A stretch of 64,000 bases of DNA from Henckelia pumila. Taxonomy: Eukaryota > Streptophyta > Magnoliopsida > Lamiales > Gesneriaceae. The notes under the pieces were generated by a model, which was not told where the DNA came from, did not search any database, and saw only the letters and a program-made list of their open reading frames with translations. Numbering within the stretch: the stretch's first letter is position 1; every line of letters begins with the position of its first letter. Location of the stretch: assembly GCF_033568475.1 (NCBI RefSeq), contig NC_133120.1:139248109-139312108 (forward strand). Direction: 5' to 3'. The position numbers and the translations under genes are program-made. This document shows positions 11,312-22,755 of the stretch, piece by piece.

Positions 11312-12350
11312 ATGGCTGAAACAGGTGACGAGAGCCATGGCAGTGTTGGTCAAGAAGGAGGCCATCATCGTCGTCATCATCACCACGAGGGTAGACGTCT
11401 CTATTCTATCAATAAATTTCTACAAGTAGGACCGGAACCCTTGATGGGAGGCGAGAATCCTGAGGAGGCAAGAAACTGGATGGCCATGATCGAAATTGCT
11501 TTTCGAGCTTTCAATTGTACTGAGGAGCAGAAGCTGGAAGTTCTTGATTTTGTTCTCGATGGACGAGCATGCTTATGGTGGGACTCCAAGGCTGCTCATG
11601 CGCGTACTGAGAGAGGACGGGTGACTTGGGAGGATTTCCATCAGCAGTTTCAGAAACTTTATTTTCCTCCAACAGTCCGCCAGACACGATTGATGGAGTT
11701 TCTTACACTGAGGCAGGGATCCATGACTATTGATGAGTATCAGCAGCGATTCATTGATTTGATACCTTACAGTCCCCATATCAATGAGAGTGATGCGTCC
11801 AAGTATGATATATTTTTGCAAGGCCTCAATCAGGATTTTTATTCACAGGTGGTTGTTTGTTATGATCCGACATCATATGAGACTCTGGTTAATCGGTGCC
11901 GTCAAGTGGAGAACAGCAATAGACGGGCACAACTGATGATGTCAGGATAGCCTAGTGGATCTCTTGGGCCAAGGGCTCAATCTATTGTGCAATCAGGTAC
12001 TACGTCTTCTTCTTCTACTACTTCTTTTGGTTCTTGAGGCATGTTACAATTTGGGAATAAGAAGAAGAATGAACATTGTAATCATTGTGGTGGGAAGCAT
12101 CCTACTGTAGCCTGTCGAAGGGCATCTGGTGCATGTTTTATTTGTGGCGAGCAAGGGCATCTACGGAGAGATTGTCCTACTCATATGGGAGCTGCTAGTG
12201 GATCTGGATCACAGGCTAGATCACAGGCTTCTACTTATCCATGTCAGCCACCAGCACCACCTAGTTCTTCCAGTCTTTGCCCACGTACTCAAGGGCAGGT
12301 ATTTGCTCTTTCTCAGGAGCAGGCTACAGAGGGAAGCGATCACATGTTAG
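11312..12350 (+). pseudogene. Element B gag
   Basis: Starts at ATG 11312. The retrotransposon gag domain runs about residues 35-200 (ARNWMAMIEIAFRAFNCTEE, CLWWDSKAAH, FHQQFQKLYFPPTVRQ, RLMEFLTLRQGSMTIDEYQQ), after a His-rich N terminus. A TAG at 11948 (GGA-TAG-CCT, probably CAG to TAG) ends the open frame. In a later frame, a CCHC zinc knuckle (CFICGEQGHLRRDC) is intact near 12135-12176. The product would form the virus-like particle. Broken, so annotated as pseudogene. Confidence 0.9.
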
Positions 12351-15300
12351 CAGGTACTTTTTTATTATGTGGTATTCCTGCACTTATTTTAATTGATACT
12401 GGAGATCACATTCCTTTATTTCTAACCGTTTTGTTAAGAGACATAGATTATCTTATGTATCATTAAACCTGAATTTATTTGTATCTACTCCGCTGGAGCA
12501 GGAGGTAGTAACTAAGCATTTAGTGATGGGTTTCCTTCTAGAGTTTGAGGGTCATGTGTTGTCTGCTAATCTGATGATTCTAGCGATGACAGATTTTGAT
12601 TGTATTTAAGGAATAGATTTTCTGACTTTATATCACGCTACTGTGGATTTTTATCAGCGTCTGGTACAGTTTCACCCAGATGAGGGTGATAGCTGGTACT
12701 TCTATGGTGAGGGAGCACGACCTCCGATGCCATTTGTGTCGGCTCTGAAGGCATGTCATGTCTTAGAGTAAGGTGGGGAGGGATACCTCATATATGCAGT
12801 TGATATGTCCACGAGTAGTCAGCATATTGATCAGTTACCTGTGGTCAGAAAATTTCATGATGTATTTCCTGACGAGATTCCTGGTTTTCCTTCGATTCGA
12901 GAGGTTGAATTTGGTATTGATCTAGTACCAGGAACAACACCTATATCCCGAGCACCCTGTCGTCTGGCACCATCAGAGATGAGGGAATTGAAACAGCAGT
13001 TGCAGGATCTGCTTGAAAATGGATATATACGCCCGAGTGTTTCTCCGGGGGAAGCACCTGTTTTGTTTGTCAAGAAGAAGGATAGATCAATGTGATTATA
13101 TATTGATTACAGGCAGTTGAATTGTTTCACCATCAAGAATAAGTATCCTTTGCAACTAATTGATTATCTGTTCGATCAATTACAGGGTACTTCTGTTTAT
13201 TCCAAGTTAGATCTGAGATCAGGATACCATCATATGCGGGTACGAGACTCAGATATTGTTACGAATGCTTTCAGAACCAGATACGAGCATGATGAATTTT
13301 TGGTGATGTCATTCGATTTGACGAATGCACCGGCAGTCTTTATGAATCTGATGAATCAAGTATTTCGAGAATATCTGGATAGATTTTTCATCGTCTTCAT
13401 TGGTGATATTCTTGTATATTCGCACGACAGGGATGAGCATGCACAACATCTAAAAATTATTTTACAGACGTAACGGGAAAAAAGCAGTTATATGCGAAGG
13501 TGAGCAAGTGTGAGTTTTGGCTTGATCGGGTCGCGTTTCTCGGTCATGTGATTTTTAGTGAAGGAATATCTGTGAATCCAAGTAAGATCGAGGCAGTGCT
13601 GAAATGGTCTCGTCCGACAACGGTTGCTGAGATTCAAAATTTCTTGGGTCTAGCTAGTTATTACCGTCAGTTCATCGAGAATTTTGCACAGTTGGCCAGA
13701 CCTTTGACATAGCTTACACGGAAAGATGTTACCTTCACATAGTCCTCGGATTGTGAGGAATCATTTCACGAGCTTCAGGGGCTAGGATGTGTTTTGACAC
13801 AGCATGGACATGTTATTGCCTATGCTTTTCGATAGTTGAAGACGCATGAGACGAATTATCCAGTGCATGATCTCGAGTTGGCCGTCATTGTACTTGCGCT
13901 CAAGATTTGGAGGCATTATCTATATAGTGAGAAGTTTGAGATATTTACGGATCACAAGAGTCTAAAATATTTATTTACTCAAGCGGAGTTGAATATGAGA
14001 CAGAGACGCTGGATGAATTTACTAAAAGATTATGACTGCGAGATTAAGTATCATCCAAGTTCTGCCAACCTTACTGTTGATGCCCTGAGTCGGCAGGTGA
14101 TACTTTTTGCACTTCAGACTAGTGATTTATCTCATATGATTCAGGAATGCTGTTCACTGAGTTTTACACTCAAGCACAAGAAAGGAAGAAATGGAATTCG
14201 TTTGTATACTGTTCTATCTGAGCCAGCATTATACTCTCGGATCAGAGAAGCTCAGATATCTGATGTTAAGACTCAGCTTTTGGCATATCTAGCCAATGGA
14301 GTTAATACATCTGGATTCCATTATCAGACAAATGGTTTATTATGCTTATCGAATTAAGTGGTTGTACCTGATGATGCGGAGCTCAGGAATGATATTCTAT
14401 CTCAAGCTCACAGGAGTCGATTGTCAGTTCATCCTGGAAGAATGAAAATGTATAAGAACCTGCGAACTAGATTCTGGTTGAATGGGATGAAGCGGAGTGT
14501 CTATCAATTTGTTTTTAGATGTCTTGTTTGTCAACATGTCAAGGCTGAACACCGATGACCATGTGGATTACTACAGAATCTTGAGATTCTCGAATGGAAT
14601 TGGGAGCATGTGACTATGAATTTTGTCACCCACTTGCCTATGACTTTACGTCAGTGTGATGCTATTTGGGTCATTGTTGAACGTTTGACGAAATCATCAC
14701 ACTTTATTCCTTACAACAGAGATTATTCTTATGATCGCATGACACACTTATATATTCAGGAGATAGTGCGATTACATGGGATTTTGGTGAGCATAGTCAG
14801 TGACAGAGATCCGCGGTTTACCTCACGTTTTTGGGGTAGTTTTCAGCAGGTTTTGGATACCACTCTGAGTTTGATCACTGCATATTATTCGGAGACTGAT
14901 GGCCAGTCGGAACGGACGATACGTACACTTGAAGATATGTTGCGTGCTTCTTCGATGGACTTTGGCTTGACTTGGTAGGATCAGTTATCTTTGATCGAAT
15001 TTGCCTACAATAACAGTTATCATCGCTGTATTGATATGGCACCCTTCGAGGCATTATGGTCACCGATGTCGTACTCCATTATTCTGGGATGAGGTGAGAG
15101 AACGACAGGTAGAGGGCCCGGAATTGGTGTAGCAGATTGTAGAAAAAGTAGATTTGATCAAGCGAAGGATCAAAGCTGCTCAAGATCGGCAAGTCAGTTA
15201 TGAAAATATTCACCGCAGGCCACTTTCGTTCGAGTCTGGTGGATATGTATTCCTTCGAGTATCACCTTTCATGAAAGTGATGAGATTTGGTTTGAAAATA

Positions 15301-15662
15301 AAGTTATCACCTCGTTTTATTGGGCCTTTCCAGATACTGGAGAATATTAGAGACATTGCTTATCATTTGGCGTTACCGCCATATCTTTCCAGTATACATG
15401 ATGTTTTTCAGTCTCGTTACTTCGACAGTATATAGCTGATGGGTCACATATTATCCATCCTACTGACGTTCTGCTAGAACCAGATCTATCTTATGTTGAA
15501 CGACCACTCCGTATCCTTGACAAGAAGGAGAAAGTGCTTTGGAATAAGACTATACCACTTGTGATAGTACAATGGAAGCGCCGAGGCGTTGAAGAAGCAA
15601 CTTGGGAAACGAAAAGCCATATGCGAGCAGAATATCCTGAGCTGTTTGCTTTGTATTATTGA
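12351..15662 (+). pseudogene. Element B pol (protease, RT, RNase H, integrase)
   Basis: Domain order is protease (LIDTGD, 12390), RT, RNase H (DHKSLKYLF), integrase zinc finger (HRSRLSVHPG...CLVCQ), integrase core, and a C-terminal domain ending EYPELF. It is interrupted by stops and shifts near 12608, 12770, 13094, 13471, 13711, 13741, 13834, 14356, 14557, 14977 and 15435. RT active-site YxDD-type motif is FIGD (codon 13402-13404), so a catalytic Asp is lost. The first integrase catalytic Asp is Asn (14619-14621); the second (VSDRDPRF) and the Glu (GQSER) remain. Not functional. Confidence 0.92.
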
Positions 15663-15780
15663 TTATCAAGTATCAGTATAATTACAGCTTGTTGTAATAA
15701 AACATGGTTTTATTTTTATTATTATCTTGATCGTTACTTTAGAATTATTTCGTGGACGAAATATCTAAAGTTGGGGAGAA

Positions 15781-17215
15781 TGTAGTAACCCAAAGTCCGT
15801 TTTAAGATAATAATATGATAAACATGATTAAGAGTTAGTATTTAACCAATTCAAGGGCTTAATCGGGCTTCATAAGTAAGAACTGGACTTCCAAAGTTTG
15901 GGTCTGATCGGACGGTTCGAACCCGGCATGATCGGAAGCTCCGATTTTGAATCGATTACTTCGGATGGAACGCAAGATCGGACGCTCCGAACTCCCTCTG
16001 CCAACAATACATGATGACTAAGCCATGATTTTTGACATGTGTCCAAGAGTCAGCAGATCGGACGGTCCGATCGTCACGTGTCATGCATGCAGAATTAGGA
16101 CGCTCCGAACCCGGAACAAAGGCTCCGAACGTGGCCAAACCTTGGCCTATAAATAGGGGACATTCGATCCAGAATTTCATATCGAATTCCCGAGTTTCAT
16201 TCTTCAGTTATATATATAGTGTAAGGTATACACTTGAGGACCCTATCGATTAATAGAGAGGTTTTGGAATAACAAAGATGTTGTTATAGTCCTCCAAAAC
16301 AAGCGAATCCAAAGGGCTTACTACGGACAAAGGTATGGTCCGGAAATATTATTAAGTTTGGGAGTATTTACTAGCTTAGTTAAGGCTTATAAAACTTGTG
16401 TACGGATACGGTGAACTTTTGAATATAGGCTTGGAACTTAGATCCTACTAGACTTGAACAAGCTTAGAGGTACGTACACATTGACTGAGATTTTCAGCAA
16501 GTATATATGTTTATATGTTGCATTTCTGTGGCATTATTATGTGGCATGATGTATGGTTTATTGCTTTCCATAATCATATATCATGTGTGCATACACGTTG
16601 AGCTTATTCCTTTGATATACCTGTATTTAGTCTAGAGCCGGATGTACCATTATAGCGGGGGGGTTCTAGGAGATATTCTAGAACCGGATGTACCGTTATA
16701 GTGGGGGTTCTAGGCAAGTGTGGTTCTACCCAGAGGTTTGATCCGAGCGGTCATAGCACTCATTGACGCCGGTTATTAGCATGACTTTCAGATGACTTAT
16801 TACCCGTCATCACGATTGCATGCATCATATACATATATTTACTCATGTTTATGTACTGAGTGTTAGTTTCTCACGTCCTAGTTATTATCTTGGACACCCC
16901 ATTCCACAGGGCAGGTCGAAGGATGGATGGAGCTGAGAGTTCGAGGCAGGACTAGGTGACAGAAACTATGAGTGGATATTTTATACAGCAGGATTCGATA
17001 TATCTGTATAATATTTCAGACAGTTCTATTTTAAGTTTTTTCGATATTGTTGTATCACTACTAAGTTTAAGCTTTGAACTAATGTATTAAGTTTGATATG
17101 TAATTTACGGGTTATGTTTCCGCATGTTTTACTCTGTTAAGTAATTATGTTTTATTTAAGATTAATGCATGTCATAATTACCAGTTAGTAGGTGATTCAA
17201 TGCAGGGTCATTACA
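15781..17215 (+). mobile_element. 3' LTR of element B
   Basis: 1435 bases, TGTAGTAACCC...GTCATTACA, preceded by a purine tract (AAGTTGGGGAGAA, 15768-15780). Palindromes lie at 15905-16130 and TATAAATA at 16148-16155. A short internal duplication around CGGATGTACC(A/G)TTATAG lies at 16635-16705. Compared with the 5' LTR it lacks two palindrome units. Confidence 0.93.
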
Positions 17216-17257
17216 ATACTTATATTGATCATACTAATTTAAATTGATAGTCATTTC

Positions 17258-17887
17258 CAGGGGCGGAGTTGGGATTTGGTTTTAGTGTAGGCAACAATAT
17301 ACTATAATTAATAAAGCATAAAAACGATATTTGTTAATCAACAGCTAGAAATAATATGTGTCCTAAGGTTCGAATATAAGCACAACTAGTAGCACATGTT
17401 AATTAATGGAAAAACATAGGAACAATGACGAAAAATAGCGCTTACAGAATCCGAAATTAAAAACAAAATCTAATAGAAAAAATAAACTCTACATTCGAAA
17501 AATAAGAATGATATCATTCCCGATTACCAAAAAGGCACAAAATTTTGAAACAATTGAATAATCGACAAACATTTAAAGAAAAAATGAACTTAAAATTTGG
17601 TAAAATTCTGGATTTTGTAGAGAATGTGGAACATGAAACAATAATTACTATGAATTAAAATGATTGTTAATCAAAGTGTATGACATTCATGACTCGTGAG
17701 GAGAAAATACTGTACAAAAAGTTATAAAATGTACACATATGCCATATAGTAATTACATGTAAAAATTTAAGCCCAAATTTCAGGGTAAAAATTATAATAG
17801 GAAAAATTGTTGTTTTTTTTGGGTCCAATATAGACAACTAAACATGTAATAATAAAAAATTAAAATTAAAATTTTGGACATACAAAC

Positions 17888-17927
<40 letters not shown>

Positions 17928-17991
17928 CAAATATATATACTCTATTTTTTTGGGCCCAATGTGGACAGCTATGCTGCAGGTTCTGCCAGTG
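17258..17991. mobile_element. hAT-type MITE
   Basis: A 734-base AT-rich element without coding capacity. An exact 8-bp target duplication GTCATTTC (17250-17257 and 17992-17999) is the hallmark size for hAT. The imperfect terminal inverted repeats start CAGGGGCGGAG on the left and CACTGGCAGAA on the reverse complement of the right. Inside are an (AT)n run near 17888-17922 and two related GGGYCCAATRTRGACARCTA segments. A non-autonomous copy needing transposase from elsewhere. Confidence 0.85.
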
Positions 17992-18733
17992 GTCATTTCT
18001 TATCTATCATTAATTTGTTTCGGATATCTAAATCCTTTGTTTATGATGAACTAACCATAATTAAATCAATTTTTTTTTGTTTTAATTTCAGTCAATTTTT
18101 TTTATTAATTACGCTAATTATGAAAACCATGTCTACTCAAGTGAAAATAGTATTTTTTTTAATCATTAATTGAAGTTTGCATACAAAAAGAAACTCAATG
18201 TTTTTGAATGCTATACAAAGTTGTAACTCATGACTTGGTGAATTAATAGTAAACTGTGATTTATGATTTAAAATATTGAGAAATCCCTCCTCTGCATCCT
18301 CCAAACCATTTAAACGTTGGATTGCACAATTTTTTCAAGCGTAACTACTTAATGTTTTTATATATATTTTCAAGTATTTTTTTTTGTGTAAACTAAGCAA
18401 TCATATATTCATTTAGAATTTTTCTATGGGTACCTGTTTAGAATACTTTAGAATATGCATGCGTCAGTAATAATCTTTCTTCCATATACTTAGTTTTTAA
18501 AGTTAGAGACAACCATAATAACTAACTTGGTGTAATGGTTTATTTTTTGATAATCAAAAAATATTATTATTTTTTTCTCAAATTACAAAATAGTTTGCGG
18601 AAACTATAATAACAATGAATATTACGCAAGATAGAATGTATAAAACGCGTGCATATTGATTTCTTGATTGCGATTGTGTCGATGCTATTTCATTGGGGTA
18701 GTGCCCAATGGGATATCCAATAGCCCAGATTTA
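17992..18733. other. AT-rich intergenic region
   Basis: No coding signal, RNA gene or recognisable transposon was seen. It contains poly-T tracts and leads up to the hairpin upstream of the NAC remnant. Confidence 0.6.
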
Positions 18734-18771
18734 ATGCAAGCGAGATGTTCACATGAACATCTCGCTTGCAT
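18734..18771. repeat. Perfect 18-bp inverted repeat (hairpin)
   Basis: ATGCAAGCGAGATGTTCA and its exact reverse complement are separated by two bases. Flanks 18693-18733 and 18772-18815 show weaker complementarity (GGTAGTGCCCA against TGGGTACTACC), so a longer hairpin of about 120 bases is possible. It lies about 400 bases upstream of the NAC remnant's first ATG. It could be a MITE or a small-RNA precursor. Confidence 0.75.
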
Positions 18772-19023
18772 AAAAAAACAGGCCGTTGGATCTGGCTTAT
18801 GGGTAGTACCCACATGCCAGCATCGATATTATACCCTTGATTGCATGATATATAATTATGATAATATCTAATATATATATATATATAGATAAAAATTTAA
18901 CCAATTAACAAAATAAAAATAGAATAAAAAACAAAATTAAACAGCAGATTATATAGGATAATGCGCGTGTTTCTTGATATTTTCTTGATTGCAACCATGA
19001 ATATTACGCCTGAAGATTATACA

Positions 19024-19031
19024 TATAAATA
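19024..19031 (+). promoter_or_regulatory. Probable TATA box of the NAC remnant
   Basis: TATAAATA sits about 140 bases before the first ATG (19170), a normal spacing for a plant core promoter with a short leader. No start-site data can be seen. Confidence 0.5.
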
Positions 19032-19169
19032 CGTAGAGCGGCCTTGTTTTCTGAAAACACATACAATTCTACATAAGTTTACGATCTATCACTCTCCCTC
19101 ACTCACTTGCGGCCTTCTTTTCAGAACAATTCGAAAAGTAATTAGTTTTCCCTTGCTACTTTCAATTCC

Positions 19170-20219
19170 ATGGAACCGCTTGGTGATTTTCCTTTGGGGT
19201 ATGGCTTCCTCCGACGGACCAAGAACTCATTCAACATTACTTGAAGAAAAAGCTCAACAAACAACCCATCGCATACGATTTCATCCCCTATGTCAATATT
19301 TACAATCATATATAGTCCGCATGAGGAGTTGGCTGGTACGTACTTCGATTCGATCCCCTGCCTTCGGTTAATTGTTTCTTTTTAAATCCTTTGTTAATCA
19401 TATATATTATTGAATGAATGCATGTGAAGATCTTTATCCGAGTTCTGGAGATCAGAATGTATGATACTTCTTTACCCCCAGGAGATCGCAAGTATAAAAA
19501 ACGGCAAGCGCCCGAATAGAGCAGCTGGTAATGTGTATTGGAAGGCCACCATAGCTGATAAACCCATATATGACGACATTCATATTCATGTGCGCATTGG
19601 ATTTAAGAAAACTTTAGTCTTCTGCCAAGGACAGTTTCTTAAAAGCAAAAAGACAGATTGGATCATGCACGAGTACGTAGTTAACCAGCCATCTTCTGGA
19701 GTAGGACAACATGTGGGCATGTTGGTAATATATTATATATAATATGTTTCGATCAACTTTTTGCAGTATGAATTTTTGTTATTAAATTCATGCATGTGTT
19801 TCTTGCAGCTTGATGATTGTGTCTTGTGCCGAATTTACAAGAGAACCCGCGGGGCTTCAAACCATTCTGTTTCTAATTGTCAAATAACAGAGGAACGAGA
19901 AGCTGTCAAGTGCCCTGAAGATCATTATGCAACCCACAAACATGCAAGATATGAACTCGAGGAACGATACAATCTTCCAGTGCAGCAGCAACAGATTCTA
20001 CCGCCACAACATGAACACCATCTCCTACATCAGCAACAGCAGAATCATACAGCTCCGTTGGAATACTCTGTCCCAACAAATCAAGAAAACGACGTTTCGA
20101 GGTTGGAGACTTGGGATGAGTTGGAATTGGAAAAGTTGATGAATGAGGGAAACGGAATTTCGAAGTCGGAGAGTTGGGATAAACTGGATTTGGAACAGCT
20201 GTTGAACGAGATTTGTTAG
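19170..20219 (+). pseudogene. NAC-domain transcription factor, broken
   Basis: Three exons with GT-AG borders: 19170-19335, 19430-19724 and 19809-20219, the usual NAC layout. All five NAC subdomains can be found: A (TDQELIQHYLKKKLNKQPI), B (AYDFIPYVNIYN, SPHEELA), C ([14 protein letters not shown]), D ([26 protein letters not shown]) and E (LDDCVLCRIYKR). NAC proteins bind DNA as dimers. Lesions: one base short between 19208 and 19211 (in the GF.PTD motif), a shift near 19305-19313, an in-frame TGA at 19462 where a Trp is expected, and single-base shifts near 19483 and 19496-19501. The usual WKATG Gly is Ile. The C-terminal exon is open and carries two copies of a WD-L-LE-L-NE motif. Sequencing error could explain one lesion but not four. 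Confidence 0.88.
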
Positions 20220-20959
20220 ATCCCAATTCATATTGCTCTTGTAATTCATACAACACTGAATAATATTTCTGGTTACTTATAAAAGACTAACTGAATTAAG
20301 ATTTATTTCTGGCCCCATTGTCATTAACGTCAACAAACTTGGATTTATTTGTAGAATTTCGCATTAATATATCATCCTTAATTAATATATATAAATTGTG
20401 TGTAATTACCTCATTGATTTCAAATCTTGTGCTGCAACCCTGAAAGCTGGTCTAATGTTTTCATTAATTAAAGGGTCAAGATTATGTATACTCTTATTAA
20501 TTTTTATATATACTAGCATCCAAGCACACGCTTTAAGTGTGTGATATAATATATAAATCTTACACATACATACATATATATATATTAGTATTTCTCTGCA
20601 CGAGTTGCGTGCTCGTACACTTTATTTTTTTAACAAAGAAAATAAATAATAAATTGTAAAATTAAAAAATAATAAAAATATAACGTTTTTCTAAACAAAT
20701 ATTCACAATATATATATATATATATCTTATAAAATGATTGTCATTTTTATAAATAAAATAATATCAAATGACACAAAGTGAGCTTTTAATGGGTAGAAAA
20801 GAGAAAACCGTAAAAATGACTATTTTACCCAATAATTTTGGTTTTATTAAAAATTAAGTTAAGAGATAATGGTAATTTTAAATCAAGCTTCACCAATTAA
20901 TTGAAATTTTATTAGTTAGAAGGCGCCCACATCATTTTTCTTTTTTTTTTTAATTTTTT
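20220..20959. other. Intergenic, AT-rich
   Basis: Downstream of the NAC remnant. Stretches such as GCACACGCTTTAAGTGTGTG (20523) and GCACGAGTTGCGTGCTCGTAC (20599) are imperfect palindromes that resemble ends of common plant non-autonomous transposons, but no complete element could be delimited. Confidence 0.4.
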
Positions 20960-21111
20960 ATTAAAAAAATTGGGCCCAAATTGGGACAAATTTATGTAGA
21001 CAAAGCATTCGTATTCTTCCCTTCAAATCCTCCCCATTAAAAAAATTGGGCCCAAATTGGGACAAATTTATGTAGACAAAGCATTCGTATTCTTCCCTTC
21101 AAATCCTCCCC
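20960..21111. repeat. Exact 76-bp tandem duplication
   Basis: Units 20960-21035 and 21036-21111 are identical and begin ATTAAAAAAATTGGGCCCAA. Identity implies a recent slippage or repair event, or an assembly artefact. No coding content. Confidence 0.9.
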
Positions 21112-22755
21112 CTTCCAAATCTTCAAATTTATATATATATATTAACATGGTTTATTTTCCACTATTACAAAAAAGTGGTTAAGAAAAAATATGGGGAAGA
21201 ATGTGAGAAAGTGGCGTAGTTATATGCTATATTTAGTTAATAATAGTAAGGGTAATTTGGTACAACCATTAAAATGACCAAAAATGGTTACTCTAACACC
21301 CTCGTGCATTATAATCTTGTATATATATACAATTGTTCAAATTATGTGTATATATACAAGGTGGTGGTGGAGGAAATGTGGTGGTCGTTGAATTCTAACT
21401 TGGTCGATAGTTTTCTTTAAATTAATAAAATATAAATTATATATGATTTAATATGGTGAAAAAATTCAAATTATTCCATCTGTTGCATTGCATGCGTGAT
21501 ATTGAAATTGAAATAATATACAGTAATTTAAAACTACAAGTTAGAAAATGACGTGTTGGATTGAAAAATTACTCAATTGAATCAGCTGAATAATATAAAT
21601 ACAGTTGCACCCTCGAGTCTTTGTTATTTTCTACTAGTTGCTCTCGTGTGTGAGTAGGGATGCTTGTCAGCCGCACAGATTTGGCCAAATAGAGGAACCA
21701 CCCTTGATTAGACCCGATAATTTTTTAAAATTTTAGTCACTACACAATAAGAAAAATATATTTGAAAATTAATAAATAATCAAAATTATTTTACAAATTT
21801 ATATTTTTTTTTGTTCATCTAATATTTATTAATAAACAAGTTAAGAAGAAAATTATAATTGGTGATATAGCTGAGTTTTTTGTGCACTTATAGATTGTTC
21901 GTACACTAGAATAAATGTGCTTTGGTTGAACTTATTTATCTCTGTTGGACTTATTAGGTTAATTGCTATGTCTATAATTTTTTCAATCACATCAATTTCA
22001 ATCTATATTATTGAACTCAAATTGGGTCTTTTCTTAGGTGACATTACGTGTGGCTGCCTAACATCTCCTATAAAATCAAAACCTAGCTAATTTTTTTCTC
22101 TCTCTTTTATATATAAAATTATTTTTAAAATTAGTAAAAAAAATACTTAATGGATTTTAAATTAATTTGAATATAAAGTGTAAGATACACCAATGTTTTT
22201 ATTTAAGTTAAATTTTGATTTCGCTAATATTGACGGATCTACTCGAAAATTTTTAAAACTTTATTGGTATACAAAAAACATGTATATATATACATATTTA
22301 TTATTGACACTCTAATATTTATTTATTGGTGTTGAATAACTTCTTCTTTTACATTTCGCCTCAAGGTTTGTGTCCTCTAGTTTTTAAATTTTTTTTATTT
22401 CTATATTTCTCACACTCTAATACTAAGTTTCAAGAAACTAATGAACAAAAAAAAGTTTGAAGAGCTAAATTGGCTACTCTCATTGGAAATTGGAAGCTTT
22501 GTCACTGTCGCACAGCCTCGTCACTTAGAAGTCCCAAACATAAAATCCTGGATCTGCTTATGCTCACAAAAATGAATTTGAACTTGCATAGAAGAAGAAA
22601 ATTTGAATTTAATATTGTCTTACCCAAATTTGGAATGAAAAAGAATACTTTTACCTTCACTAATCACTCCGATCCATTGCAAACTCAAATAATGAATCAT
22701 GAAAACTTTTACCTTCACTGATGTTGTAGCCTCGTACAACAAAGGAGAAATGGTA
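21112..22755. other. Intergenic, no recognised feature
   Basis: AT-rich sequence with short microsatellites. A short open frame at 22470-22721 shows no recognisable domain. Nothing else can be supported. Confidence 0.5.

Larger units (their letters stand above)
8082..17215 (+). mobile_element. Complete but decayed Ty3/gypsy element B
   Basis: Two LTRs (8082-9774 and 15781-17215) flank gag, protease, RT, RNase H and integrase remnants in the usual gypsy order. The target duplication ATACT is perfect (8077-8081 and 17216-17220). A reversed solo LTR (9789-11224) splits the primer-binding site. LTRs differ by several percent plus indels and the coding region has about ten stops, so this is an old, non-autonomous copy. 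The integrase tail (LPPYLSSIHDVFH style) suggests a Tekay/Del-like chromovirus; the lineage is an inference. Confidence 0.93.

Noticed and set aside
15905..16130. CRISPR-like spaced repeats
   Set aside because: The units are short degenerate palindromes with irregular spacing inside plant LTRs; there are no cas genes and the genome is eukaryotic.
22470..22721. 83-codon open frame in intergenic DNA
   Set aside because: No recognisable domain, no promoter or splice context, and low-complexity content.
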